Shown: one piece after another, positions 32,463 through 41,608 of the stretch | Position numbering within the stretch: the first letter of the stretch is position 1 | How the letters are laid out: every line of letters starts with the position of its first letter | Origin: Desertibacillus haloalkaliphilus | GTDB lineage: Bacteria > Bacillota > Bacilli > Bacillales > KJ1-10-99 | DNA: 64,000 bases | Direction of reading: 5' to 3' | Assembly: GCF_019039105.1 (NCBI RefSeq) | Contig: NZ_JAHPIV010000004.1 | Span: 62,001-126,000, forward strand | Notes under the pieces: model-generated | Seen by the model: only the letters and a program-made list of their open reading frames with translations | Told to the model about the DNA's origin: nothing | The model's database searches: none | Made by a program: the position numbers and the translations under genes

Positions 32463-34457
32463 ATGACAAAGGATAGAAAAGCAGGTCAAGCTGATCATGA
32501 AAAAATAGACCTTTCTCTTGAAAAAGAAACAATGACAACCAATATAGAAAAGGTAATCTATAACCCTGATCGCTGGTCTTCCATCTATCGTTCATGGCGT
32601 TTATTACTTTCTATTTTTTCAATTGGCTTAGCTCTCTACATCATTTATAGTGCAGCGTTTACTAGCCTTCCAGGCTGGCAGCACCGTGCAGTGTTTACGT
32701 CCATTGCGTTACTGCTCTGTTTTAGTTATATCCCTTACAAAAAGGGCAACAAACAAATGCACCCCATTTTCGATCTACTTCCGTTACTGTTATCAGGGAT
32801 CCTGCTGATTTCTTCATTCTTTGTATATCCTGATATTATGTATCGCCAAGGGAATCCTTCCTTTATTGACCTTACGCTCGGTACACTAATGATCCTATTA
32901 ATTATCGAAGGTGTACGCAGAACGATTGGAACTGCCATGGCGGTCTTAACGTTATTCTTTTGGATGTATATCTTCATTGGGCCATGGTTTCCTGGTTTAA
33001 TGGCTCATCAAGGGTTCAGCTATGGAAGAATGATCGACACAATGTTTGTTTCTACAAATGGAATTTTCTCAGATCCGATCTACATTGCATCAACAGTATT
33101 AATTTTGTTCTTGATCTTTGCGTCATTACTTCTAAAGTCAGGAGCAGGGCAGTTCTTTATTGAATTTGCATTTGCATTGACTGGAAGAATGAGGGGTGGA
33201 CCTGCACTCGCTTCAGTTGTATCTAGTGGGTTAATGGCGACTATTACAGGAAATGGTGCAGCTAATGCTACCATGACAGGTTCATTCACGATCCCATTAA
33301 TGAGAAAGGTAGGCTATTCGCGTACATTTTCTGGCGCAGTAGAAGCAGTCGCTTCTCAAGGTGGTCAAATCATGCCACCGATCATGGGGGCCGCAGCCTT
33401 TATTATGGCTGAGTATACAGGGATACCTTTTATCCAAATTGCTGGTTATGCACTAATCCCTGCCATCTTATTCTTTTTCGTTGCTGGTGTCGTGATTTAC
33501 CTTCAAGCACGGAAGCAGGGATTAGAAGGACTCCCTAAAGAAAAACTCCCTAACTTTTGGGAAGTTATGTTTAAAAAAGGTTATTTAATCTCCCCTCTAG
33601 TTGTCATTATTGCCATGATGATTATGGGGTATAGTCCAATTATGGCAGGCCTATGGGCGATCATTACGATCCTTGTTATCAGTTTATTTAAAAAAGAAAC
33701 GAGAATGAACTTCATGGACTTACTAGCATCACTGGATAGCTGTATACGTAATGCTATTCCAACGGTGATGGCATGTGCGGCTGCTGGTATTATTACAGGT
33801 GCAGTGATCATGACCGGATTAGGAACACGATTTTCTAGAATGGCAGTAGAATTATCTGGTGGTGAATTGTTACCATTACTGCTATTAATTATGATCGCTT
33901 CTATTATTTTAGGGATGGGAATGCCAACGGTATCTGCCTATGTTATTTTAGCAACGGTTGGAGCAGGGGCACTCGTTCAAATGGATGTTCCAGTCATCGC
34001 TGCTCACTTCTTTGTCTTTTATTTTGGGATCTTTTCAGGTATTACACCACCAGTTGCGATTACCTCCTATATAACAGCAGGTATTGCTGGTGGTAACCCA
34101 TTACAAACAGCCTTTCAATCTTTGAAAATTGGTTTGGCAGGATTTATATTACCGTATATGCTCGTATATAATCCCGCGATGATCCTTGAAGGAAGTACAC
34201 TACAAATTATCATTGGTGTGTTCACTTGTACCATTGGTTTAGTTTCCTTCGCTGCCTTTATTCAAGGGTATTTAATTACGAAAACACCAATTGTACAGCG
34301 GATCATGTTGCTTTTCTCAGCATTACTGCTCGTTGCTCAAGGTACTCTCACTGACCTTATTGGGGTTGGCTTAATAGCATCTATTGTTATTATGCAGATG
34401 TTACAAAAGTCGTCTAACGGGGCTTTAGATACGAATTTAAAACAAACGGGTTCATAA
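32463..34457 (+). CDS. TRAP transporter fused permease (4TM + 12TM, TAXI type)
   Basis: A 664-residue integral membrane protein fusing the DctQ-like and DctM-like subunits, as is normal for TAXI systems. The first about 45 residues are cytoplasmic, followed by many hydrophobic segments. Landmarks are FASLLLKSGAGQFFIEFAFAL, SSGLMATITGNGAANATMTG, GGQIMPPIMGAAAFIM, LGMGMPTVSAYVILA and GITPPVAITSYITAGIAGG. The PPIMG and TPPVA loops are the substrate-site hairpins. It pairs with the receptor gene upstream and ends the operon. AGGAGGT-like GGAGGTGC lies before the ATG. Confidence 0.93.
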   Translation: MTKDRKAGQADHEKIDLSLEKETMTTNIEKVIYNPDRWSSIYRSWRLLLSIFSIGLALYIIYSAAFTSLPGWQHRAVFTSIALLLCFSYIPYKKGNKQMHPIFDLLPLLLSGILLISSFFVYPDIMYRQGNPSFIDLTLGTLMILLIIEGVRRTIGTAMAVLTLFFWMYIFIGPWFPGLMAHQGFSYGRMIDTMFVSTNGIFSDPIYIASTVLILFLIFASLLLKSGAGQFFIEFAFALTGRMRGGPALASVVSSGLMATITGNGAANATMTGSFTIPLMRKVGYSRTFSGAVEAVASQGGQIMPPIMGAAAFIMAEYTGIPFIQIAGYALIPAILFFFVAGVVIYLQARKQGLEGLPKEKLPNFWEVMFKKGYLISPLVVIIAMMIMGYSPIMAGLWAIITILVISLFKKETRMNFMDLLASLDSCIRNAIPTVMACAAAGIITGAVIMTGLGTRFSRMAVELSGGELLPLLLLIMIASIILGMGMPTVSAYVILATVGAGALVQMDVPVIAAHFFVFYFGIFSGITPPVAITSYITAGIAGGNPLQTAFQSLKIGLAGFILPYMLVYNPAMILEGSTLQIIIGVFTCTIGLVSFAAFIQGYLITKTPIVQRIMLLFSALLLVAQGTLTDLIGVGLIASIVIMQMLQKSSNGALDTNLKQTGS

Positions 34458-34458
34458 A

Positions 34459-34483
34459 CAAGGGAGGCCACATACCTCCTTTG
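34459..34483 (+). terminator. Weak terminator-like hairpin at the end of the beta-oxidation operon
   Basis: CAAGGGAGG (34459-34467) pairs with CCTCCTTTG (34475-34483) with one G-U pair, but only a poor U tract follows. Confidence 0.5.
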
Positions 34484-34552
34484 TAACCCCATACATTGAA
34501 CAACCTAGCCACAATAGCTTATGTGTATTTCTGAATTTTAAAATAATAAAAA

Positions 34553-34570
34553 TCTAACCGGTTCATTAGA
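34553..34570 (+). promoter_or_regulatory. Possible operator upstream of the SDR-MFS-fadH operon
   Basis: The 8-bp palindrome AACCGGTT (34556-34563) lies within TCTAA...TTAGA (34553-34570), just upstream of the ribosome site of the dehydrogenase gene at 34584. It resembles small TetR-type operators; no regulator gene is adjacent. Confidence 0.35.
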
Positions 34571-34583
34571 GGAGGAACAAACA

Positions 34584-35354
34584 ATGTCTGTATTTCAATT
34601 ATTTGATTTAACTGGAAAAGTAGCCCTAATTACAGGTGGAGGAAGAGGATTAGGAAAACAAATGGCAGAGGCTTACGCAGATGCAGGGTGTGACATTATT
34701 GTCTGTTCGAGAAAGCTCGAAAACTGTGAAGATACTGCCGCTGCTTTAAAAGAAAAAGGAGTTCGAACTAAAGCTTTTGCCTGTGATGTAACGAATGAAG
34801 AGGATGTCGACCGAGTTGTCCAGGAGGTAATTGAAGAATTTGGAAAAATTGATGTTTTAGTGAATAATAGCGGGGCCACATGGGGTGCAGATGTAGAAGA
34901 GATGCCTGTAGATGCGTGGGATAAAGTGATGAATGTTAATGTAAAGGGTACATTTCTAATGTCTCAAAAAGTAGGGAAGCATATGATCGAAAATCAATCA
35001 GGTAAAATTATTAACATCTCATCCGTTGCAGGCGTCAAAGCTGAACCACCCGAAGTACTTAACGCAATTGGTTATAGTACAAGTAAAGCAGCCGTTATTC
35101 ACTTCACAAAAGACCTTGCAAGAAAATGGGCTCACCACGGAATATATGTGAACTCAATTGCACCAGGCTTTTTCCCATCAAAAATGACAAAAGCCGTCCT
35201 TGAGAATAGAGGAGATACGATTACTTCCAACATCCCTCTCAAACGAATTGGCGACGAAAATATGTTAAAAGGAGCTGCACTTTATTTAGCATCTAGTGCA
35301 AGCGACTTTGTTACTGGACATACAATTCTTGTTGATGGTGGTGCTCATTTATAA
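34584..35354 (+). CDS. Short-chain dehydrogenase/reductase
   Basis: A 256-residue classical SDR: cofactor motif TGGGRGLG, LVNNSGATWGADVEEMP (NNSG instead of NNAG), catalytic serine in NISSVAGVKAEPPEV, YSTSKAAV for the Tyr/Lys pair, and VTGHTILVDGGAHL at the end. It resembles gluconate 5-dehydrogenase or acyl-CoA-linked reductases, but the substrate is not predictable. It starts a new operon with an MFS exporter and fadH. GAGGAGGAAC precedes the ATG. Confidence 0.9.
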   Translation: MSVFQLFDLTGKVALITGGGRGLGKQMAEAYADAGCDIIVCSRKLENCEDTAAALKEKGVRTKAFACDVTNEEDVDRVVQEVIEEFGKIDVLVNNSGATWGADVEEMPVDAWDKVMNVNVKGTFLMSQKVGKHMIENQSGKIINISSVAGVKAEPPEVLNAIGYSTSKAAVIHFTKDLARKWAHHGIYVNSIAPGFFPSKMTKAVLENRGDTITSNIPLKRIGDENMLKGAALYLASSASDFVTGHTILVDGGAHL

Positions 35355-35411
35355 CGACTACCCCTAGCACGAAGGCAATAAGCTAGGTTTGATAGGAAAG
35401 AGGTTATTCCA

Positions 35412-36809
35412 TTGGAAACTGTACAACCACAGCAATTAGGTGCGAAAAAGCTCATAAAAAATGAAAATCTATTTTATATCGCCCTATTTTTAAACGTTTT
35501 AATCACGGTTATGAATACAACGATGTTCAATATTGCAATTCCTACGATCTCATCTCACTTTCAACTAAGTGCGACTCTTGCGTCTTGGATTGTGACTTGT
35601 TACTCCGTTGTTTTTGCAATCGGAACGGTGTTGTACGGCAGGTTATCTGGAATCTATCCTATTAAGCGTCTCCTAACTATTGGATTGTGTTTACTAGGGA
35701 TAGGCTCAGTGATTGGCATGGTAGCAAATGCCTATTATTTATTACTAATTGCTAGACTATTGCAAGCAGCAGGCGCATGTTCAATCTCTGCACTAGGGAT
35801 GATCATGGTCACACGCTATATACCAGCTGAACAAAAGGGAGCAGCAATGGGTAAAATTGCTGCTGCTTCCACGTTAGGATTTGGGTTAGGTCCGCTTTTT
35901 GGTGGTTTACTCACCGAATATTTCGGCTGGATGTTTTTATTTGCGATCAGCCTGCTTGGTGTCTTAATGATTCCGATCTATCGTCTCAATATACCAGAGG
36001 AATCCACGAAGCGTGACCATTTTGATGTCTTTGGTCTTATCTATCTTTGTCTAGGTGCGATATCATTATTACTTTTTATCACGACGGAAAATGTCGGGTT
36101 TATATTCGGGATCCTTTCCATACTATTGTTTTGGCGCCACATCAACCGAGTGGACCATCCATTTATCGCACCAGCACTATTAAAAACGAAACCGTATGTA
36201 ACGATTCTCATGATTGGATTTTTAGTATTTTTTATTAATTTTTCAGTGTTATTTATTAGTCCACTGCTATTAGCAACCATTCATGCAGTCACAGTCGCTA
36301 AAATAGGTTTACTTATCTTCCCAGGAGCGATCTGCTCGGCTCTTATCTCGATCTTGTTAGGGAAGGCGCTAGATTCTATAGGCGTTGTTACAATTATCGG
36401 CTCAGGAATTACCTCAATTTTAATCGGAGCATTCCTATTTTCTAGCTTTAGCTATCTATCGGAGTGGACGATTTTATTTTTTTACCTGTTATCAAGTCTC
36501 GGTTTTGCTTGTATTACGATGGGGTTACCGAACTTCTTATCAAGTTTTTTACCTCAAGAAGACTTTCCTTCAGGATTTGGCATTCTTCAGTTATTACAGT
36601 TTTTTGGTGGAGCAACAGGTGTTTCCGTATCGGGGAAAATCCTCGATATGAGTGCAACTAACACCATAGCTGTTAATTTATTTTGGAACGATACTGACGC
36701 TTCGTTCAGTAATGCTTATTTGTTGTTAGTACTCTTAGCTATCATTGCATTGTTTGTCTTTGCTTATTTTAAACACGTAAAAGTAGGAGGAATAGCGAAT
36801 GAAAGATAA
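35412..36809 (+). CDS. MFS transporter, DHA2-type drug/solute exporter
   Basis: A 465-residue major facilitator protein with about 14 hydrophobic segments. Characteristic DHA2 blocks are MNTTMFNIAIPTISSHF (an MDxTIVNVALP-like first helix), ASWIVTCYSVVFAIGTVLYGRLS (motif A region) and RLLQAAGACSISALGMIMV with PAEQKGAAMGKIAAA and GFGLGPLFGGLLTEYFGW (motif C). It is an antiporter-type exporter of hydrophobic compounds. The start is TTG with AAGAGG upstream. The gene overlaps the fadH start by 11 bp, indicating translational coupling. Confidence 0.9.
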   Translation: METVQPQQLGAKKLIKNENLFYIALFLNVLITVMNTTMFNIAIPTISSHFQLSATLASWIVTCYSVVFAIGTVLYGRLSGIYPIKRLLTIGLCLLGIGSVIGMVANAYYLLLIARLLQAAGACSISALGMIMVTRYIPAEQKGAAMGKIAAASTLGFGLGPLFGGLLTEYFGWMFLFAISLLGVLMIPIYRLNIPEESTKRDHFDVFGLIYLCLGAISLLLFITTENVGFIFGILSILLFWRHINRVDHPFIAPALLKTKPYVTILMIGFLVFFINFSVLFISPLLLATIHAVTVAKIGLLIFPGAICSALISILLGKALDSIGVVTIIGSGITSILIGAFLFSSFSYLSEWTILFFYLLSSLGFACITMGLPNFLSSFLPQEDFPSGFGILQLLQFFGGATGVSVSGKILDMSATNTIAVNLFWNDTDASFSNAYLLLVLLAIIALFVFAYFKHVKVGGIANER

Positions 36810-37566
36810 AGTTGTCATTGTTACAGGTGCTAGCAGCGGCATCGGCAAAGCAATCGCCAAAAGGTTTGCCATTGCAGGCGCCTCGGTTGTGATCACGGGA
36901 CGCAGTCTTGACCGATTAGAGCAAGCAAAACAGGAAATGGAGACGGACTCAAGTAACATCCTGCCAATTGAAATGGATGTTCGCGAGCCTGAAAAAGTTG
37001 AACAAATGATTAATGAAACCAAAAAAGCGTTTGGTCAGATTGATTTTCTCGTCAACAATGCTGCCGGAAACTTTATATGCCCTGCTGAAGACCTATCAAC
37101 GAATGGGTGGGATACAGTGATCAATATTGTTCTGAACGGCACATGGTATTGCAGCCAAGCGGTTGGAAAGGAATGGATCAAAAACGGACAACAAGGTAGC
37201 ATCATTAATATGATGGCAACATATGCTTGGACAGCAGGGACTGGTGTCGTCCATTCAGCAAGTGCAAAGGCTGGCGTCTTAGCGATGACAAGGACATTAG
37301 CGGCCGAATGGGGGAGTAAATACGGCATTCGGGTCAACGCCATCGCACCAGGACCGATTGAAGATACTGGTGGTGCCGAGCGTCTGTGGCCAACAGAGGA
37401 AGCTTATCAGCGTACAATCAACAGTATCCCTGCTAAACGCTTAGGGAAACCAGAAGAAATTGCTAATCTCGCACACTTCCTCTTTCAGCCTGAAGCTGAC
37501 TTTATCAATGGCGATTGCATTACAATGGATGGTGGCCAATGGTTAAACCGCAGGTCCTTTTCGTGA
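36799..37566 (+). CDS. fadH: 2,4-dienoyl-CoA reductase (FadH/YkuF-like SDR)
   Basis: A 255-residue SDR: TGASSGIGKAIAKRF, VNNAAGNFICPAEDLS and IINMMATYAWTAGTGVVHSA with SASAKAGVLAMTRTLAAEW, then INGDCITMDGGQWLN at the C-terminus. NNAAGNFICPAE, VVHSAxAKAGV and the GDCITMDGGQWLN ending are diagnostic of Bacillus FadH, which reduces 2,4-dienoyl-CoA during oxidation of polyunsaturated acids. The catalytic tyrosine of ordinary SDRs is replaced by serine in the SASAKAG block, as in dienoyl-CoA reductases. The start overlaps the exporter gene. Confidence 0.93.
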   Translation: MKDKVVIVTGASSGIGKAIAKRFAIAGASVVITGRSLDRLEQAKQEMETDSSNILPIEMDVREPEKVEQMINETKKAFGQIDFLVNNAAGNFICPAEDLSTNGWDTVINIVLNGTWYCSQAVGKEWIKNGQQGSIINMMATYAWTAGTGVVHSASAKAGVLAMTRTLAAEWGSKYGIRVNAIAPGPIEDTGGAERLWPTEEAYQRTINSIPAKRLGKPEEIANLAHFLFQPEADFINGDCITMDGGQWLNRRSFS

Positions 37567-37645
37567 CATATAGCTAGCATTCTACTTCAATTTTGTATAG
37601 ATATTTATTTAGGGATACGAAATTCAATGAAAGGAATGATACTAA

Positions 37646-39748
37646 ATGGAACTTTTACCATTGATTAACCTTATTGCATTCCTAGCCATCGTTGCCTATG
37701 CGATCTTCTTATTTGCCTCGTTAGTGAAAACTCGTTATGAGTACATTAAACTCGGGCAAAAAGTTGAATTCGATCATACGATGAAGGAACGTTGGGATGC
37801 AGTACTTGTAAATGTCTTCGGACAGAAGAAACTGATGAAGGATAAGAAGAGTGGAGCGATCCACGTCATGTTCTTCTACGGATTCTTACTCGTACAATTT
37901 AGTGCGATTGATGTGATTTGGAAAGGGCTAGCGGTTGGGTCTCACTTGCCACTCGGTCCGGTTTATCCATATTTCACATTCTTCCAAGAGATTGTTGTAT
38001 TAATGATTTTAGTGGCCGTTGTATGGGCCTTTTACCGTCGTTACATTGAAAAGCTTGTCCGCTTAAAGCGAGGCTGGAAGAGCGGTCTTGTTCTCATTTT
38101 TATTGGTGGATTAATGGTTTCAAAGCTATTTGCCAAGGGGATGGAGAAGATTTGGCTTGATAAGCCGCTAACAGGGTTCGAACCAGTCGCTTCTGCGATT
38201 GCCAGTGTATTTGCAGGGATTGGTCCGACAGCTGCTGCTGCACTTTTCTTTGTCTTCTGGTGGATGCACTTATTATTCTTACTTACTTTCCTCGTCTATA
38301 TTCCACAATCTAAGCACGCGCACTTAATTGCAGGTCCAGCAAACGTCTTCGTTGGACGTACGCACAAGGTCGGTCAGCTTGCTTCGATTGATTTTGAAGA
38401 TGAAACAAAAGAAGAATTTGGTGTTGGGAAAGTAGAAGACTTTAACCAAAAGCAGTTGCTTGATTTTTATGCCTGTGTGGAATGTGGGCGCTGTACGAAT
38501 ATGTGTCCAGCGACAGGTACTGGGAAGATGCTTTCACCGATGGACTTAATCGTCAAAATGCGTGATCATTTAACAGAAAAAGGAGCCGCAGTCACGTCAC
38601 GCTCACCATGGATGCCAGCATTCGCCTTTAACCATACGAAAGGCAACCAACTGGCGATGCAAGGGGCTGGAAGTGAAGAAGCTGCCGCCGGTTATGACGT
38701 TAGCTTGATCGGTGATGTTATTACAGAAGAAGAAATTTGGGCATGTACGACGTGCCGAAACTGTGAAGATCAATGTCCAGTGATGAACGAACACGTTGAT
38801 AAAATTATTGATTTACGTCGTTATCTCGTTTTAACAGAAGGAAAAATGGACCAAGAGGCACAACGTGCGATGATGAACATCGAGCGTCAAGGCAACCCTT
38901 GGGGGATTAGCCGTAAAGAACGCGAAAACTGGAGAGACGGCCGCGATGACATCCACGTGCCAACGATTAAAGAAGCGAAAAAAGCAGGCGAAGAATTTGA
39001 ATACTTGTTCTTTGTTGGCTCAATGGGTTCATATGATAAACGAAGTCAGAAAGTCGCACAGTCCTTAGCGAAAGTGTTAAATGAAGCTGGTGTTTCTTTT
39101 GCGATTATTGGTAACAAAGAGAAGAACTCAGGGGACACACCACGACGTATCGGGAATGAATTTTTATTCCAAGAGCTTGCGACGGCAAACATTGAATTGT
39201 TCCAAAAGAACGAAGTGAAAAAGATCGTGACAATCGATCCGCATGCATACAATACGTTTAAAAATGAGTACCCTGAATTCGGGTTAGAGGACGTTGAAGT
39301 CTATCACCATACAGAGCTGCTTGATAAGCTCATTAAAGAAGGTAAAATCACACCGAAATATGAAGTCAATGAGACAATCACATACCATGACTCTTGTTAT
39401 TTAGGTCGTTACAATGAAGTGTATGAGCCGCCTCGTGAGATTTTAAAAGCGATCCCAGGCGTTAACATCGTTGAAATGGACCGTAACCGTGAAAACGGGA
39501 TGTGCTGTGGTGCCGGTGGTGGCATGATGTGGACAGAAGAAGATGCTGGTGAGCGTATTAACGTGGCACGAACAGAACAGGCACTTGAAGCGAATCCGAC
39601 AATGATCGGAAGCGGCTGTCCATATTGCTTAACGATGTTAAGTGACGGTACGAAAGCAAAAGAAGTTGAAGATGACATTTCAACTCTTGATATTGTAGAA
39701 ATTTTAGAAAAGTCTTTAATTAAAAAGGAAACGGAAGTCGTTTCGTAG
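37646..39748 (+). CDS. fadF: FadF-like membrane Fe-S protein, putative ETF:quinone oxidoreductase
   Basis: A 700-residue protein. The N-terminal about 235 residues contain five or six membrane segments of the NarI-like haem b type. Two four-cysteine clusters follow: CVECGRCTNMCP and CTTCRNCEDQCP. The C-terminal half has two CCG domains (HDSCYLGRYNEVYEPPR, MCCGAGGGMMW, GCPYCLTML). This architecture is that of Bacillus FadF/YwjF and of the recently recognised ETF:(methyl)menaquinone oxidoreductases (EMO), which take electrons from ETF to menaquinone. The role fits the etfBA genes 9 kb upstream. TGAAAGGAAT precedes the ATG. Confidence 0.92.
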   Translation: MELLPLINLIAFLAIVAYAIFLFASLVKTRYEYIKLGQKVEFDHTMKERWDAVLVNVFGQKKLMKDKKSGAIHVMFFYGFLLVQFSAIDVIWKGLAVGSHLPLGPVYPYFTFFQEIVVLMILVAVVWAFYRRYIEKLVRLKRGWKSGLVLIFIGGLMVSKLFAKGMEKIWLDKPLTGFEPVASAIASVFAGIGPTAAAALFFVFWWMHLLFLLTFLVYIPQSKHAHLIAGPANVFVGRTHKVGQLASIDFEDETKEEFGVGKVEDFNQKQLLDFYACVECGRCTNMCPATGTGKMLSPMDLIVKMRDHLTEKGAAVTSRSPWMPAFAFNHTKGNQLAMQGAGSEEAAAGYDVSLIGDVITEEEIWACTTCRNCEDQCPVMNEHVDKIIDLRRYLVLTEGKMDQEAQRAMMNIERQGNPWGISRKERENWRDGRDDIHVPTIKEAKKAGEEFEYLFFVGSMGSYDKRSQKVAQSLAKVLNEAGVSFAIIGNKEKNSGDTPRRIGNEFLFQELATANIELFQKNEVKKIVTIDPHAYNTFKNEYPEFGLEDVEVYHHTELLDKLIKEGKITPKYEVNETITYHDSCYLGRYNEVYEPPREILKAIPGVNIVEMDRNRENGMCCGAGGGMMWTEEDAGERINVARTEQALEANPTMIGSGCPYCLTMLSDGTKAKEVEDDISTLDIVEILEKSLIKKETEVVS

Positions 39749-39795
39749 AAGATTTGATTATTGTGGCTGCAAGAAAAAAAGAAAGGGATGATCTA

Positions 39796-40545
39796 ATGAA
39801 CGAAACAATAAACACACTCATGGAACATACTTCGATTCGTAGCTTTGAAGACCGACCTTTAAGTGCGGAACAAATTCACACGCTAATCGAAAGTGCACAA
39901 GCTGCATCTACTTCAAGCTTTATTCAAGCGTATTCAATTATTGGTATCACTGACCAAACAAAGAAGGAGAAGCTTGCTGAGCTTGCCGGTAACCAAACGT
40001 ACGTAGCTAAAAATGGGCATTTTTTCATCTTCTGTGCTGACCTATATCGTCATCAGGTGATTGCTGAAAGTAAAGAGATCGACCTAAGCGAGTCACTAGA
40101 AAGTACAGAAAAATTTATGGTGTCGGTCATTGATGCATCTTTAGCTGCCCAAAATGCAGTTGTTGCTGCTGAATCAATGGGTCTTGGTATTTGCTACATT
40201 GGCGGTATTCGCAATAACTTAGAGGAAGTTGGTGAATTATTGCGTGTACCAAAACATGTGATCCCGTTATTCGGTCTTGCTGTTGGCTACCCATCACAAT
40301 CACCAGAAAAGAAGCCACGTTTACCACGTAATCACATTTATCATCAGGAAGAGTACCAACAAGATCTCGTCACGTACAAGAAACAACTCAGTGAATATGA
40401 TGCGATTATTTCCAACTATTATGCAGAGCGTACAAATGGGAAGCGGCAAGATAATTGGACAGATCAAATGGTAAATATGCTAAGTAATCCGAAGCGGATG
40501 TATATGAATGATTATGTGAAGAGACAAGGGTTTACCAAACGGTAA
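39796..40545 (+). CDS. nfrA: FMN-containing NAD(P)H oxidoreductase, NfrA-like
   Basis: A 249-residue nitroreductase-family flavoprotein. The N-terminal HTSIRSFEDRPLS binds FMN, AAQAASTSSFIQAYSIIG and NGHFFIFCADLYRHQ are characteristic of NfrA proteins of Bacillus, AAESMGLGICYIGGIRN is the second FMN block, and SNYYAERTNGKRQDNWTDQ and KRQGFTKR end it. It reduces nitro compounds, quinones or FMN with NADPH. The ATG at 39796 is chosen because GAAAGGGATG lies upstream and it matches the family start; the open frame begins at a TTG at 39754. It follows fadF and is probably cotranscribed. Confidence 0.92.
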   Translation: MNETINTLMEHTSIRSFEDRPLSAEQIHTLIESAQAASTSSFIQAYSIIGITDQTKKEKLAELAGNQTYVAKNGHFFIFCADLYRHQVIAESKEIDLSESLESTEKFMVSVIDASLAAQNAVVAAESMGLGICYIGGIRNNLEEVGELLRVPKHVIPLFGLAVGYPSQSPEKKPRLPRNHIYHQEEYQQDLVTYKKQLSEYDAIISNYYAERTNGKRQDNWTDQMVNMLSNPKRMYMNDYVKRQGFTKR

Positions 40546-40562
40546 CACATACAAAAAGTAAG

Positions 40563-40599
40563 GGGGCAGTCCGAAAAGGGTATCTTTTATGACTGCCCC
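40563..40599 (+). terminator. Terminator-like hairpin after nfrA
   Basis: GGGGCAGTC (40563-40571) pairs with GACTGCCCC (40591-40599). No T tract follows. Confidence 0.55.
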
Positions 40600-40662
40600 A
40601 ATATAGTATCCCAATTATTTTGCTAGAGAAGAGAACAGATCTTCTTTTATAGTATTGGACAA

Positions 40663-40758
40663 TTAGCCACACAACGAACATATGGTCTCACCACCTGATT
40701 TAACACTATTTCCACAAGCTAAACATAAATGATCTAACTATAAAAATCTATCAAACAT
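40663..40758 (-). pseudogene. Small zinc-ribbon remnant with an in-frame amber codon
   Basis: Minus-strand frame reading MFDRFL, a TAG stop, then LDHLCLACGNSVKSGGE followed by TICSLCG and a stop. The C-x2-C-x11-C-x2-C arrangement is a zinc ribbon. The frame has no visible ribosome site, so it looks like the decayed tail of a zinc-ribbon protein. Confidence 0.45.
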
Positions 40759-40778
40759 CTGAAAGGCAGGAGTTCATA

Positions 40779-41099
40779 ATGATTTCGAACCTTTATTTTA
40801 TTGCTGGTCACGCTAGATTACCACAAGGGATGGCCGCCAAAAGTGTATTTGATACGTTAACAATCACAGCGGAGGTTGATAAGAGGTATGGTGTCATTGT
40901 CGATGCGTCATGTACTCTAGCGACGGATCACGGCCGAGATTTTATCGGACAATTATTACAAGGGATCAGCTTAACTGATGGAGTTGATCAACCCATCCAA
41001 CTCATTCAAGAACATTATCGTGGAAAAGCAGTTAACGCACTAACTGCTGCGATTAAAGATCTCCACGTTCAATATGAGCAGATAAAAGAAGATAACTGA
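40779..41099 (+). CDS. DUF3870-like protein
   Basis: A 106-residue soluble protein with NLYFIAGHARLPQGMAA at the N-terminus, then GVIVDASCTLATDHGRDFI and VNALTAAIKDLHVQYEQI. This resembles the DUF3870 family, seen in Firmicutes near acyl-CoA genes; function unknown. AGGAGTT lies before the ATG. It is the first gene of a group with a hotdog thioesterase and a FabG-like SDR. The family name is from memory. Confidence 0.7.
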   Translation: MISNLYFIAGHARLPQGMAAKSVFDTLTITAEVDKRYGVIVDASCTLATDHGRDFIGQLLQGISLTDGVDQPIQLIQEHYRGKAVNALTAAIKDLHVQYEQIKEDN

Positions 41100-41155
41100 G
41101 TATGAGATAGTAACGGCCAACCTATGGCCCAAAAGAATGAAAAGGGGGAAAGGTA

Positions 41156-41590
41156 ATGACAGAAAAAGATTTGATACAAAAAACTAAAGCAGCACTGGAT
41201 CATAAGCGTTTAGAACCGGAAAACTTATTTTTATTTCATCTTCTAGATTTCAACTTTATTTATGGAGAGAATGAACAAACGTGCACCGTCGAATGTCCAG
41301 TTACTGAACCTATGTTAAACCCGATTGGAACTGTTCACGGGGGAATCTATACGTATATAGCTGACACTGCTATGGGTCATTTAAATTTTAAATTTAAAGA
41401 TGCTCCATATGTCGCTCTAGAGCTGAAAACATCTTATTTCAAAACCGTAAGCGACGGGAAGATTTTTGCCACTGCCCGCTATAGTAAAAATGGATACAAA
41501 GTAGCTTTCCTAGAGTGTGTGATAACGAACGAGCAAAACGAAACATTGTGCGTAACCTCAGGAACCTTTTACCGTTATGAAAAGAAATAA
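41156..41590 (+). CDS. PaaI-type hotdog thioesterase 3
   Basis: A 144-residue hotdog protein with LNPIGTVHGGIYTYIADTAMGH (HGG plus aspartate), VALELKTSYFKTVSDGKIFA, and SKNGYKVAFLECVITNEQNETL. It is a probable acyl-CoA thioesterase, more divergent than the two in the beta-oxidation operon. AAAGGGGGAAAGG precedes the ATG. It is 19 bp before a FabG-like gene. Confidence 0.87.
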   Translation: MTEKDLIQKTKAALDHKRLEPENLFLFHLLDFNFIYGENEQTCTVECPVTEPMLNPIGTVHGGIYTYIADTAMGHLNFKFKDAPYVALELKTSYFKTVSDGKIFATARYSKNGYKVAFLECVITNEQNETLCVTSGTFYRYEKK

Positions 41591-41608
41591 AGGAGTTGAG
41601 ATAGACCA

